A stretch of DNA of 64,000 bases from RPQJ01 sp963732415 (lineage in GTDB: Bacteria; Pseudomonadota; Gammaproteobacteria; Steroidobacterales; Steroidobacteraceae): positions 358,654 to 422,653 of the forward strand of contig CAVSZK010000021.1 of the NCBI GenBank assembly GCA_963732415.1, written 5' to 3'. The first letter of the stretch is position 1; each line of letters begins with the position of its first letter. Below the pieces are notes generated by a model. That model saw nothing but the letters and a program-made list of their open reading frames with translations. It searched no databases and was not told the DNA's origin. This document shows positions 1 to 9,434 of the stretch, piece by piece. The translations under genes and the position numbers were made by a program.

Positions 1-2161
1 GGACGCTTCGTGGAGCGGCGACGCCGACGCTGGACTGGCCGACTCCCTGAACATGGCATTCGCCGGCACGACAATCGCCCACGGCCGCGCGCATGGCGTG
101 GCCGTGGCGACCGGCGCGCGTACGGCCGTGGGTCGACTCGCCATCTCGATCGCGGCAGCGGGCGCTGGCAAGCCGCCGCTGATCGAGCGGATGGAGCGGT
201 TCAGTCGCGTGATTGCGGTGGCCGTGCTGTCGGCCGCAGTCTTCATCGGCGCGGTCGCGGTGCTGGTGCACGACGCGAGCATCGCGATGATGTTCATGTT
301 TGGCGTCGCACTGGCGGTTTCCGCGATCCCCGAAGGGCTGCCGGTTGCAATCACGATTGCACTGGCGATTGCGGCCCGCAGGATGGCCGCGCGCGGCGCC
401 ATCGTGCGTCGCCTCCCGGCCGTCGAGGGACTGGGCAGTTGCACGCTGGTCGCCAGCGACAAGACCGGCACGCTCACCTGCAATGAGCTCACTGCGCGCG
501 AGCTGTTCCTGAGCGATGGATCCCGGCACTCGGTCACCGGCGCGGGTTACGAGCCCGTCGGCGAGATACAAGCGCTGAATCGCGAACCGGCGCCGGTCGA
601 ATCAACGGCGCTGCGCGATCTGCTCGAGGTGGCCGCGGCATGTAACGAGGGCGACCTGTATCGCAGGGACGGTGCCTGGGGCTGGCGCGGCGATCCGACC
701 GATATCGCGCTGCTCGCACTTGCCGGTAAGGGCGGTGTCGATCGCGAAACGCTGCTGGTGAATCGACCGATGGTGAACGGCATCCCGTTCGAACCCGAGC
801 ATCGCTTCGCCTGCAGCTGGCATACGGACGGCGGTCAGACCTGGGTGGCGGTCAAGGGTGCGCCGGAGAGGGTTCTCGAGATGTGCCGCCCGGCCCCGGA
901 TCGTTACGAGGCGGCGCACGCGGCGGCCGTTGACATGGCAAACCGTGGCCAGCGCGTCCTGGCACTCGCGTCCGGCCGCATTGCGCGCGTGATGACGCCG
1001 GGGGAAACGCCAGCGGAACCGGGCGACCTGGAGTTCGCGGGCCTGGTTGGGCTGATCGACCCGCTGCGGCCCGGCGTTTCCGCTGCCGTGCGGCGCTGCG
1101 ATGACGCGGGCATCCGCGTGATCATGGTGACTGGCGACCATCCGGTCACGGCACTGGCGATCGCACGGGAGATTGGCATCGCGACCCGGGAAACCGAAGT
1201 CGTGCACGGCTCCGAGCTACGTGCCGGCGACGACAGCCTGATCCAGGATTCGATCGCAACCGGCCGCGTGTACGCGCGGGTAACGCCGGACCAGAAGCTG
1301 CTGATCGTGAAGGCGGCGCAGAAGGCTGGGCATTTCGTCGCGGTGACCGGCGACGGCGTCAATGATGCTCCGGCCCTGCGCCACGCCAACATCGGCGTGG
1401 CCATGGGACGAGGCGGCACCGACGTGGCGCGCGATGCCGCAGACGTCGTGCTGAGCGACGACAACTTCGCAACCATCGTCGCGGGCGTGGAGGAGGGCAG
1501 GATCGCCTACCAGAACATCCGCAACGTCGTGTACCTGCTGATCGCCGCCGGCATCGCCGAAGTGCTCACCGTGGGCCTGGCGGTCGTCATCGGCCTGCCG
1601 CTGCCGCTGCTGCCGGTGCAACTGCTGTGGCTCAATCTCGTGACCAACGGTTTGCAGGACGTAACCCTGGCCTGCGAACAGGGCCGCGGCAATGAACTCG
1701 ACTCGCCGCCGCGCAGTCCTGGTGAGCGTGTATTCAACCGGCTGATGGTCGAGCGCATCGTGCTGGGCGGCCTGTGGATGGGGCTGCTGGCGTTCACTGC
1801 GTACGTGCTGATGCTGTCGGTCGACGTGCCGGTTCCCGAGGCCCGCAACGCGCTGATGCTGCTGATGGTACTGCTGCAGAACGTCGATGCCTTCAACGCG
1901 CGCTCCGAGACGGTCTCGGCATTCCGTATGCCGCTCCGCCACAACCCATTGCTGGTGCTGGGCGTGGCAGCCGCGCTGCTCTCGCACGTTGCGGCCATGT
2001 ACATCCCGCTGATGCAGCGGGTGCTCAGCGTCAGCCCGATCGGCGGCAGGGAATGGCTGGTTCTCGGCGGAGCAGCGCTCAGCCTGCTGGTCGTCATGGA
2101 GCTGCAGAAGGCCAGCTGGCGGTGGCGAACACGCAGGCCGGCCGTGCGGCGGGAATGCTGA
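1..2161 (+). CDS. P2-type cation-transporting ATPase, 5' end outside window
   Basis: The frame is open from base 2 without a start, so the N-terminal membrane helices and most of the actuator domain lie upstream. The visible part has the M4 ion-site signature AIPEGLPVAITIALA (about nt 330-375), the phosphorylation motif DKTGTLT (Asp codon at 458), MVTGDHPVTA, and the hinge TGDGVNDAP with VAMGRGGTDVARDAADVVL near 1350-1450. Six C-terminal membrane segments follow, including LLWLNLVTNGLQD in M6. PEGLP together with an Asn/Asp-bearing M6 is typical of P2-type pumps (Ca2+-like) rather than heavy-metal P1B pumps. The exact ion cannot be fixed from this fragment. The next gene follows after 58 bases on the same strand. 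Confidence 0.9.
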   Translation, partial: DASWSGDADAGLADSLNMAFAGTTIAHGRAHGVAVATGARTAVGRLAISIAAAGAGKPPLIERMERFSRVIAVAVLSAAVFIGAVAVLVHDASIAMMFMFGVALAVSAIPEGLPVAITIALAIAARRMAARGAIVRRLPAVEGLGSCTLVASDKTGTLTCNELTARELFLSDGSRHSVTGAGYEPVGEIQALNREPAPVESTALRDLLEVAAACNEGDLYRRDGAWGWRGDPTDIALLALAGKGGVDRETLLVNRPMVNGIPFEPEHRFACSWHTDGGQTWVAVKGAPERVLEMCRPAPDRYEAAHAAAVDMANRGQRVLALASGRIARVMTPGETPAEPGDLEFAGLVGLIDPLRPGVSAAVRRCDDAGIRVIMVTGDHPVTALAIAREIGIATRETEVVHGSELRAGDDSLIQDSIATGRVYARVTPDQKLLIVKAAQKAGHFVAVTGDGVNDAPALRHANIGVAMGRGGTDVARDAADVVLSDDNFATIVAGVEEGRIAYQNIRNVVYLLIAAGIAEVLTVGLAVVIGLPLPLLPVQLLWLNLVTNGLQDVTLACEQGRGNELDSPPRSPGERVFNRLMVERIVLGGLWMGLLAFTAYVLMLSVDVPVPEARNALMLLMVLLQNVDAFNARSETVSAFRMPLRHNPLLVLGVAAALLSHVAAMYIPLMQRVLSVSPIGGREWLVLGGAALSLLVVMELQKASWRWRTRRPAVRREC

Positions 2162-2219
2162 GGGTCGAGGTCGGGACCCTGGAATCCAAATCTCATCGCG
2201 TCTGCCTATACTTCGGTCC

Positions 2220-4073
2220 ATGTCTGACCGGCTTCTTTATCTCGACCCGGATAGCAGGCTGAGCCTGCAGGCCCAGATCCGTCACCGGCTGGTCGAGGCG
2301 ATTCATATCGGGGTCTTCAAGCCCGGCGCGCGGCTCCCGTCGTCCCGCAAGCTGGCGGAACAGCTTGGCGTCGCGCGAAATACCGTGGTTCTTGCCTGTC
2401 AGCAGCTTGTGGCCGAGGGTTTGCTGACCGCGCGCCCGCGCAGCGGCCTGTACGTCGAGCAGCGCGTCGCCTGGCCCGCGCTTGGCACGGGCGATTCGTC
2501 CGAGCGGGTCGGTATCACCGGCCGATGGCAGCAATGGCTCAAGGCGCGCGCCAATCCCGATACGGCCCGCGCCGCGCCTGTGGACGCGCGCAGCTACCCG
2601 TACTGTTTCCTGGAGGGTCAGTTCGACGCCTCGCTGTTCCCTGTGAGTGAGTGGCGGGAGGCGTGTCGCTACGCGCTCGGCAGCAGCGACATCGAGGCCT
2701 GGTCGTCGGCGGGCGCCGGGCTCGACGACGCGCTGCTGGTCGAGGAACTGCGCAGCAAGATCCTGCCGATGCGCGGAATCAACGCGCGCTCCGACGAGAT
2801 CCTCATCACAGTCGGTGCGCAGCAGGCGCTCTACCTGCTCGCCGAACTGCTGATCGACTCGAGCGTATCGGTCGCCATCGAGGAGCCGGGCTACCCGGCG
2901 ATGCGGCACCTGGTCAACCGTCGCGGCGCCCCGGTCGTTCACCAGCCGATCGACGGCGACGGCCTGCTGGTCGACAGCACGCTCGACGGCTGCCGCATCG
3001 TCTACGTGACGCCCAGCCACCAGGCCGCGACGGGCGTGACAATGTCGCTGGCTCGCCGACGCACTCTGCTCGAGAAGGCAGCGCAGCGCGACATGCTGGT
3101 CATCGAGGACGACTTCGACTGCGAGAGCAACTACAAGGGTTATCCTCACCCGGCACTGCGCGGCATGGACCGCGAAAATCGCGTGATCTATGTCTCGACG
3201 CTGACCAAGGTGCTGGCGCCGGGGTTGCGACTCGGCTTCATGGTCGCCGCGCCTGAACTCATTGCCGAGGCGCGCAAGCTTCGCGGGTTCATGGTCGGTC
3301 ACCCGCCGCGCAACAACCAGCGCGCCATGGCGCACTTCATCCGTCTCGGCCACTACGATGCGCTCACTCGCAGCCTGCACGAGACGTTCCGGCGCCGCTG
3401 GGAGGCCCTGCGCAACGCCCTCAACTTCTACCTGCCGCCATGGGTGGCACTTGCGCCGAGCCACGGCGGCACGGTGTTGTGGGTGCAGGGCTCTCCGGAA
3501 CTGGACGTTTCGCGGGTGGTGGCGGAGGCAGCGCGCCGCGGCGTGCTGGTCGAGCCCGTCGACCACTTCTATGCGCTGTCACGCCGACCCCTGAACTGTT
3601 TTCGGCTGGGGGTGTCCGCTATCCCTGAGGATCGCATCCGCGCTGGCGTGGCCGAACTCGCGGGGGTGGTGCGGGAGCTGACGGCGGGCGCGACGGAGCA
3701 CCTGGACAGCTGCCAGGGCCGGCGTCTGCTGGCCGACGACATACGAACGATGCTGCCTGGTGCATCGATGACGACCAAGCGCGTCTACGGCGAGCCGCTG
3801 GAGATCCGCTGGGACGCAGACGGGGCGATGACAGGATGCGCGGGATTCAACGGCGAAGACCACGACTCGGGGCGGTGGTGGCTGGACGGTGACCGCTACG
3901 TTCGGCAATGGAATCGCTGGTCATACGGCGAAACGGCATCCTATGCGCTGGTGCTCGACGGATCGTGCCTCAAGTTCTATCTCGAGTCCGGCCACATCGA
4001 GGACACGCTGACATTCCACCCTCGCGTTGAGGATGGCTCTTCTGGCGGCGAGCTGGACCAAGCCACCTCCTGA
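2220..4073 (+). CDS. MocR-type GntR/aminotransferase fusion regulator with extra C-terminal domain
   Basis: 617 aa. Residues 15-80 form a GntR winged helix (ARLPSSRKLAEQLGVARNTV) that would bind DNA. Residues about 125-490 are a fold-type I aminotransferase domain, with the PLP lysine in STLTKVLAPGLRLGF at about residue 330. This is the MocR/PdxR architecture, in which the aminotransferase part senses PLP or an amino compound. An ordinary MocR ends near 480-500 aa. This one carries about 115 more residues, rich in Trp, Tyr and Gly (WDADGAMTGCAGFN, WWLDGDRYVRQWNRW), that look like a small beta-sheet domain, possibly lipocalin-like; I could not name it. It likely controls the nitrilase, TonB receptor and transporter genes downstream; that is inference from position. 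Confidence 0.85.
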   Translation: MSDRLLYLDPDSRLSLQAQIRHRLVEAIHIGVFKPGARLPSSRKLAEQLGVARNTVVLACQQLVAEGLLTARPRSGLYVEQRVAWPALGTGDSSERVGITGRWQQWLKARANPDTARAAPVDARSYPYCFLEGQFDASLFPVSEWREACRYALGSSDIEAWSSAGAGLDDALLVEELRSKILPMRGINARSDEILITVGAQQALYLLAELLIDSSVSVAIEEPGYPAMRHLVNRRGAPVVHQPIDGDGLLVDSTLDGCRIVYVTPSHQAATGVTMSLARRRTLLEKAAQRDMLVIEDDFDCESNYKGYPHPALRGMDRENRVIYVSTLTKVLAPGLRLGFMVAAPELIAEARKLRGFMVGHPPRNNQRAMAHFIRLGHYDALTRSLHETFRRRWEALRNALNFYLPPWVALAPSHGGTVLWVQGSPELDVSRVVAEAARRGVLVEPVDHFYALSRRPLNCFRLGVSAIPEDRIRAGVAELAGVVRELTAGATEHLDSCQGRRLLADDIRTMLPGASMTTKRVYGEPLEIRWDADGAMTGCAGFNGEDHDSGRWWLDGDRYVRQWNRWSYGETASYALVLDGSCLKFYLESGHIEDTLTFHPRVEDGSSGGELDQATS

Positions 4074-4155
4074 AACTGGTACTACGCCGCATGGGCCTCC
4101 GCGCATAGCCTGCTCCGACCGGGGTTCAAGGCCCCACCTGCCTACGGAGCCGTCG

Positions 4156-5031
4156 ATGTCTCACTTCGCCGTGGCTGGCATGCAACTGGAGTTGTCGGCG
4201 CAGGACAACCTGCACCTGGTTCGCGCTGAGCTGGAGCGGCTCAAGCTGCGTTTTCCCTGGGTCGATATGGCCGTGCTGGCCGAACTGTCGCTGTTCGGGC
4301 CGAACGTGGCGAACGCGCAGCCGATGCCCGGCCGTGTGGAGGAGTCGCTCTGCGCGATGGCGCGCGACCTAGGCCTGTGGCTGGTTCCTGGTTCGCTGCA
4401 CGAGAGCCACGGCGACCGCATCTATAACACGACCCCGGTGATAAATCCGCGCGGCGAGGTCGTCGCGCGCTACCGGAAGATGTTCCCGTTCCTGCCGTAT
4501 GAAAAGGGCATCACGCCGGGCACCGAGTTCGTGGTTTTCGACGTGCCGGAGGTGGGCAGGTTCGGCGTTTCCATCTGCTACGACATGTGGTTCCCGGAGA
4601 CGACGCGCACGCTGGCGTGGATGGGCGCTGAAGTCCTGATCCACCCGACGATGACCAACACCATCGACCGCGATCTCGAACTTGCCATTGCGCGGACCAA
4701 CGCGGCGGTGAACCAGTGTTACCTGGTGGACGTCAACTGCGCGGGCCGGCTGGGCAACGGCCGTTCGATCGTGGTTGGTCCCGACGGAAACGTCATTCAC
4801 CAGGCCGGCACGGGCAACGAAGTGATCCCGGTCGAGCTCGACCTCGATCTCGTGCGGAGAAGCCGGAAGCGCGGCCTTCTCGGGCTCGGGCAGGTCATGA
4901 AGAGTTTTCGCGACAGTACGGTGAAATTCCCGGCCTACGCGGAGGGCCAGCGCCAATCCGATTCCCTGCGGGCGCTGGGACCGCTGGCCATGCCTGGGCG
5001 CGCGGGGGAGACGGACGGGGAATCCGTTTGA
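4156..5031 (+). CDS. Nitrilase-superfamily carbon-nitrogen hydrolase (amidase-like)
   Basis: 291 aa from the ATG at 4156. The same frame is open upstream to 4027, but that part is unlike the family and overlaps the preceding gene, so the family N-terminus SHFAVAGMQLE decides the start. The catalytic triad is visible: Glu43 (AELSLFG), Lys108 (YRKMFPFLPYEKG) and Cys141 (SICYDMWFPE). These enzymes hydrolyse amides, carbamoyl compounds or nitriles through a cysteine acyl-enzyme in the cytoplasm. PE after the Cys and YRKMFPF before it resemble aliphatic amidase or N-carbamoyl hydrolases more than true nitrilases. Its position between a MocR regulator and a TonB receptor suggests it acts on an imported amide-containing compound (inference). 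Confidence 0.87.
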   Translation: MSHFAVAGMQLELSAQDNLHLVRAELERLKLRFPWVDMAVLAELSLFGPNVANAQPMPGRVEESLCAMARDLGLWLVPGSLHESHGDRIYNTTPVINPRGEVVARYRKMFPFLPYEKGITPGTEFVVFDVPEVGRFGVSICYDMWFPETTRTLAWMGAEVLIHPTMTNTIDRDLELAIARTNAAVNQCYLVDVNCAGRLGNGRSIVVGPDGNVIHQAGTGNEVIPVELDLDLVRRSRKRGLLGLGQVMKSFRDSTVKFPAYAEGQRQSDSLRALGPLAMPGRAGETDGESV

Positions 5032-5145
5032 TCTGGACCAATCCGTTATCGCGGACTGGATCTATGGGACGTGCCGGACGTCGAATATTTTCCGGCAACA
5101 GCGGCGGCGTCGCCGACCACGGCAAATAACGAGAGGGGGTCTGGT

Positions 5146-7740
5146 ATGAGCAATCACGAGTTCGGTGGCGCCAGCGTACTGGCTGCTGCAGTCAGGCAAT
5201 GCCTGCGCGCAGCCCGTCCCAGGCGCGGCGCCATTGCGTTGTCGTTCGCTGCGGCAGGATTGCAGTGCGTCGGGGCAGGCACCGCGATCGCCGCCACGGG
5301 CGACCAGGGACTCGAGGAGATCGTAGTCACCGCGACACGCCGCGAGCAGTCGGTGCAGGAAATCCCCTTCAATATCTCGGCGATGAGCGGCGAGATCCTC
5401 ACGTCGGGCATCATCAGCGACCAGGTCGAGGCGCTGCGCATGATGTCCGGAATCTCGGTACTGGATCGCGGGTTCCGCAACTCTGGCATGGCCGGAAGCA
5501 TCATCATTCGTGGAATCAATGTCGACGGCGCCTCGAACGGAGACGTGCCGCTGGCCGCGCCGACGGCCGTCGCCGTCTACATCGACGACACGGCGCTGAA
5601 CAGCAACTTCGTGCTGAAGGACATCGAGCGAATCGAGGTACTGCGCGGGCCGCAGGGCACGCTGTACGGGTCGGGTTCGCTGGCCGGTAATGTCCGCTAC
5701 ATCATGAACAAGCCCGACACCAGCGCACTCAGCGGCTACGCGGCCGTCAACATGGGCGTCACGGACGGGTCGGGCGGCTACAACTTCAATCCCGACGTGA
5801 TGCTGAATGTCCCGATCGGGGACACATTTGCGTTCCGCGCCTCTGCCGGCATGATCGACAACGACGGCATCGTCGATTACCCGAACGTCTACCGGCAGGA
5901 GGGCGGCGTACCGATCGCGTCGGACCACGATGTCAACGGAGTACCGTTGCTTCCCGGCCAGGATCCAGTCGTGTACGGCGCGCCTGTCTACAAGCGGCTG
6001 AAGGACGTCGACAGCGTGGACCTCAAGTACGCGCGCGCCGCGGCACTGTGGTCACCGGGCGAAAATTTCGAGGCGCGGCTGTCCTACATGTGGCAGGACG
6101 ATCAGACCGGCGGCCGCCGGCAGACGACCAGCGGCATCAATGAGGTCACCGGGGAGAAGTACAAGGACTACCAGTACGGGGCCGTGCAGAAGGAGCCGTC
6201 CGACCGTGAGGTGCAGCTCACCGCGCTCGAGATGGAAGTCGGCCTCGGCTTTGCGACCCTCACGTCGAGCACTTCGTACTTCGGCGAGAACGGCAGCGGC
6301 ACCAGCGACAATTCCGGGACCTATGCGCGCAACGGCTGGTTCAGGTTCTACGGCAGCTCGCCACGGCCGATTGCACAGGCCGATCGCTTCTACGACCAGA
6401 GCGCGTTCACCCAGGAATTCCGCCTGGTTTCGGATGGCGAACATTTCGTCGACTGGCTCGCTGGGCTCTATTACACGAACCAGGACAGCCTGCTCGGGCA
6501 GAACAGCTACCTGGTGGGCTACATCCCGTACCTGAATGCGATCAACTGGTACGGGCTCGCGCCGTACACGACCGACCAGGACTTCCTGTTCCGGCGTCAC
6601 CAGACCTACGACGAGACTGCGCTCTACGGCGAAATGACGTTCAACTTCACCGACGACCTGCACCTGACGCTCGGGGGCCGCTGGTTCGACAGCTCGGTGG
6701 ACGTCAATGCCCGCGTCGATATCCCGATCTGGGACCCGTCGGGGGCCTCCGCCGGCGTCGCCAAGGCGGACCAGAGCGAGAATGACTTCCTGTTTCGCGG
6801 CAACTTCGCCTGGGACGTGACGGATAAGTCCATGCTTTACGCGACGTTCTCGCAGGGCTACCGCCACGGCGGTTCGAACGCGGTGCCGACCTCAGGCCAC
6901 TACGCCGAAAACCCGGCTTACCTGACCTTCAAGTCCGACACCGTTGACAACTATGAGCTCGGTTTCAAGGGCACGATGGACGCGCTGAACTACTCCGTGT
7001 CTCTCTTCTACACGGACTGGAACCGGCCGCAACTCAACACGGCGACCTCGAACTGGGGCTTCTTCGCGGTCGTCAACGGCGATACTGCAACAACGCAGGG
7101 CGTAGAGCTGGAACTGTCGGGCCGCATCGACGACCAGTTCTCCTACATGCTCGGCTACTCGTACACCGACGCGCAACTGACCGGGGATGTCTACCAGCCG
7201 GCGGGCAATTTCTATGGTTCCGGCGTCCTTTATGACGACAAGGTAGGCAAGGACGGCGGAAGCCTGCCGGGCGCCGCAGACAGCATCCTCAGTGCGTCGC
7301 TGATGTACGACACGACGCTCGGCCACGGCGTGGGCTTCAATGCGGTGCTTAGCGGCTACTATCAGTCGGGAACGGTCAATGCGATCGGCAACGGCAACTG
7401 CGAGATCGGCTACTACACGACGACGTGGAGGACTGGCAACTGCAGGGACAGTGCGAATCCGGCGTCGCCGGACTACGCGCCGGACTCGGTGTTCTCCAAG
7501 TACTACGCCAAGCTCGACTCCTTCCAGATCTGGAACCTGAGCGGGAACTTCACCTGGGACAGCTGGAACGCGTCGTTGTACGTGAAGAACATGTTCAACG
7601 CTTCGGGAACGACCGGCACCGCGACGGCCCTGGCGTTCGGATCGAACACCGACCCGACCCAGAACTTCTACGGCTCCAACCAGCGCAACTTCATTGCGCT
7701 GCCAAGGACCATCGGTCTGGTCATCGGCTACAAGTTCTGA
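5146..7740 (+). CDS. TonB-dependent outer-membrane receptor
   Basis: 864 aa from ATG 5146, preceded by a strong ribosome site GAGAGGGGG at 5131-5139; an in-frame GTG at 5071 lacks one. An N-terminal signal sequence ends near TAIAATG. It is followed by EEIVVTATRREQSVQEIPF (TonB-box-like start of the plug), the plug motifs IIIRGINVDG and IERIEVLRGPQGTLYGSGSLAG, then a 22-strand barrel region ending in aromatic FIALPRTIGLVIGYKF, as expected for insertion by the BAM machinery. The family takes up siderophores, cofactors, glycans or other large substrates. The plug and barrel resemble the broad substrate-uptake group rather than classical siderophore receptors. Its ligand is unknown; the flanking amidohydrolase and serine hydrolase hint at a degradable organic compound. 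Confidence 0.93.
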   Translation: MSNHEFGGASVLAAAVRQCLRAARPRRGAIALSFAAAGLQCVGAGTAIAATGDQGLEEIVVTATRREQSVQEIPFNISAMSGEILTSGIISDQVEALRMMSGISVLDRGFRNSGMAGSIIIRGINVDGASNGDVPLAAPTAVAVYIDDTALNSNFVLKDIERIEVLRGPQGTLYGSGSLAGNVRYIMNKPDTSALSGYAAVNMGVTDGSGGYNFNPDVMLNVPIGDTFAFRASAGMIDNDGIVDYPNVYRQEGGVPIASDHDVNGVPLLPGQDPVVYGAPVYKRLKDVDSVDLKYARAAALWSPGENFEARLSYMWQDDQTGGRRQTTSGINEVTGEKYKDYQYGAVQKEPSDREVQLTALEMEVGLGFATLTSSTSYFGENGSGTSDNSGTYARNGWFRFYGSSPRPIAQADRFYDQSAFTQEFRLVSDGEHFVDWLAGLYYTNQDSLLGQNSYLVGYIPYLNAINWYGLAPYTTDQDFLFRRHQTYDETALYGEMTFNFTDDLHLTLGGRWFDSSVDVNARVDIPIWDPSGASAGVAKADQSENDFLFRGNFAWDVTDKSMLYATFSQGYRHGGSNAVPTSGHYAENPAYLTFKSDTVDNYELGFKGTMDALNYSVSLFYTDWNRPQLNTATSNWGFFAVVNGDTATTQGVELELSGRIDDQFSYMLGYSYTDAQLTGDVYQPAGNFYGSGVLYDDKVGKDGGSLPGAADSILSASLMYDTTLGHGVGFNAVLSGYYQSGTVNAIGNGNCEIGYYTTTWRTGNCRDSANPASPDYAPDSVFSKYYAKLDSFQIWNLSGNFTWDSWNASLYVKNMFNASGTTGTATALAFGSNTDPTQNFYGSNQRNFIALPRTIGLVIGYKF

Positions 7741-7748
7741 CGCAGGCG

Positions 7749-7779
7749 GGCAGGAAGGCCGGCCCCCGGCCTTCTTGCC
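7749..7779 (+). terminator. Intrinsic terminator after the TonB receptor gene
   Basis: The arms AAGGCCGG (7755-7762) and CCGGCCTT (7766-7773) close a CCC loop. Pairing continues outward to 7749/7779 with few mismatches. The stem starts 8 bases after the receptor stop codon. The T-tract is weak (CTTGCCTTG). Confidence 0.6.
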
Positions 7780-7841
7780 TTGCGGCGGCGAGCGTGCGTG
7801 AATGCCGTGCAACAGGGGCTTAATTCTAGCGAACTGCAGAC

Positions 7842-9428
7842 ATGACACGCGCGATGCCTCAGGACCGGGCGCGGCTGGCCGGCCTGGTCACCGCGCGCAT
7901 CGACGCGCGTGACCTGCGTGGAGCGCTCGAGGCCTGCCAGGCGCTGAACGCCGAGTTCCCGGACTACGCCCACGGCTGGTACCTCGCGAGCTTCCTGATG
8001 AGGAAGGCACGGAACCACGCGGATGCGTTGCATGCCGTGGACAGGGCCCTGGCACTGGAGCAGTCCGACCGGTTCCGGTTGCAGCGGGTAAAGTGCCTGC
8101 TGGAGTCCGGCGACCTGCCGGCGGCGCGAGCCGGCGCCGCGGATCTCCTGGGCCGCGACTTCGGCGACGCCATGCTGCACGACGATTTCGGTGCAGTACT
8201 CCACCAGCTCGGAGACCAGCTTGCGGCGCGCGACCAGTACCAACGCGCCATAGCGCTCGATCCCCGCAATGCGCAGCATCACTACAACCACGCGGCGGTA
8301 CTGCGCTACCTTGGCGACGCCGAGGGTGCCGAAGCAGCCTACGACGCGGCCATTTCGCTCCGGCCCCGGGACTACGAGGCATACAACGGTCGCGCCCAGC
8401 TGCGCAGGCAGACACGTGAGCGCAACCATGTCTCCGGGATCGAGGCGGCGCTTTCCACGGCGACGGCGACAGCGGGTCGCGTGGAACTGTGCTATGCGCT
8501 TGCGAAAGAACTCGAGGACATCGGCGACTTCGACGCCTCGTTCGATCGCCTCAGGCAGGGCTCTGACCTGAAGCGTCGCCACATGCGCTATGACGTGCAG
8601 ACAGATCTCGACATCCTGTGCCGGATTGGACAAGTCTTCGGCAGCGAAGTGCTGGCGGGGTCCGAGGCCGGTGACATGGGCAGCGAGGCAATATTCATCA
8701 TCGGCCTGCCCCGGACCGGCACGACCCTCGTGGAGCGCATACTCGCGAGTCACCCCGATGTCTGCGCGGCGGGCGAACTGAGCAACTTTTCAGTCGAACT
8801 CACCAGGATGGTGCAGATGCTACCGGGCGGCGCGCCTGCGTCCAGAGCCGACTTCGTGGACCGCGCGGCCACCATCGATTTCCGGGCGCTGGGCGAGGCC
8901 TACCTGTCGAGCACGCTGCCGCACCGCGACGCGCGGCCGCAATTCATCGACAAGCTGCCGTTCAACTACCTGTACGCCGGGCTGATCCACCGGGCCCTGC
9001 CGCGCGCGCGCATCGTGAGCCTGGAGCGGCATCCGATGGACAGCTGCTATTCAGTCTACAAGCAGCTGTTCCGCGACGCGTATCCGTTCTCCTACGACCT
9101 GGACGATCTCGGTCGTTACTTCATCGCATACACCGAATTGATGCGTCACTGGCGTGAGGTCATGCCGGGCGTGATCCACACCGTGCGCTACGAGGGCCTC
9201 GTAGCTGACCTGGAAGGCGAGGCGAGGCGGTTGCTCGACCATTGCGGGCTTGCCTGGAACGAGCGCTGCCTGCGGTTCCACGAAAATCCGGACGCATCCA
9301 CGACGGCCAGTGCACTCCAGGTGCGACAGCCAGTTTATTCCCATGCGATAGGCCGTTGGCGAAACTACTCGAGGCAACTCGAACCGCTGAGAGCGCGGCT
9401 CGCCGCCGCTGGCATCGACACGGATTAG
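7842..9428 (+). CDS. TPR-repeat sulfotransferase family protein
   Basis: 528 aa. The first half (about residues 10-200) is made of tetratricopeptide-type helical repeats, for example AIALDPRNAQHHYNHAAVLRY. The second half is a sulfotransferase domain. The 5'-phosphosulfate loop GLPRTGTTLVERIL is at residues 288-301, and a later RIVSLERHPMDSCYSVYK fits the 3'-phosphate-binding segment. Members transfer sulfate from PAPS. The TPR-plus-sulfotransferase form often sits beside TonB receptors in proteobacteria, as here, but its acceptor is not established. No signal peptide is seen. The start ATG 7842 is 101 bases after the receptor stop, past a hairpin, so it may have its own promoter. Confidence 0.85.
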   Translation: MTRAMPQDRARLAGLVTARIDARDLRGALEACQALNAEFPDYAHGWYLASFLMRKARNHADALHAVDRALALEQSDRFRLQRVKCLLESGDLPAARAGAADLLGRDFGDAMLHDDFGAVLHQLGDQLAARDQYQRAIALDPRNAQHHYNHAAVLRYLGDAEGAEAAYDAAISLRPRDYEAYNGRAQLRRQTRERNHVSGIEAALSTATATAGRVELCYALAKELEDIGDFDASFDRLRQGSDLKRRHMRYDVQTDLDILCRIGQVFGSEVLAGSEAGDMGSEAIFIIGLPRTGTTLVERILASHPDVCAAGELSNFSVELTRMVQMLPGGAPASRADFVDRAATIDFRALGEAYLSSTLPHRDARPQFIDKLPFNYLYAGLIHRALPRARIVSLERHPMDSCYSVYKQLFRDAYPFSYDLDDLGRYFIAYTELMRHWREVMPGVIHTVRYEGLVADLEGEARRLLDHCGLAWNERCLRFHENPDASTTASALQVRQPVYSHAIGRWRNYSRQLEPLRARLAAAGIDTD

Positions 9429-9434
9429 CCGACG

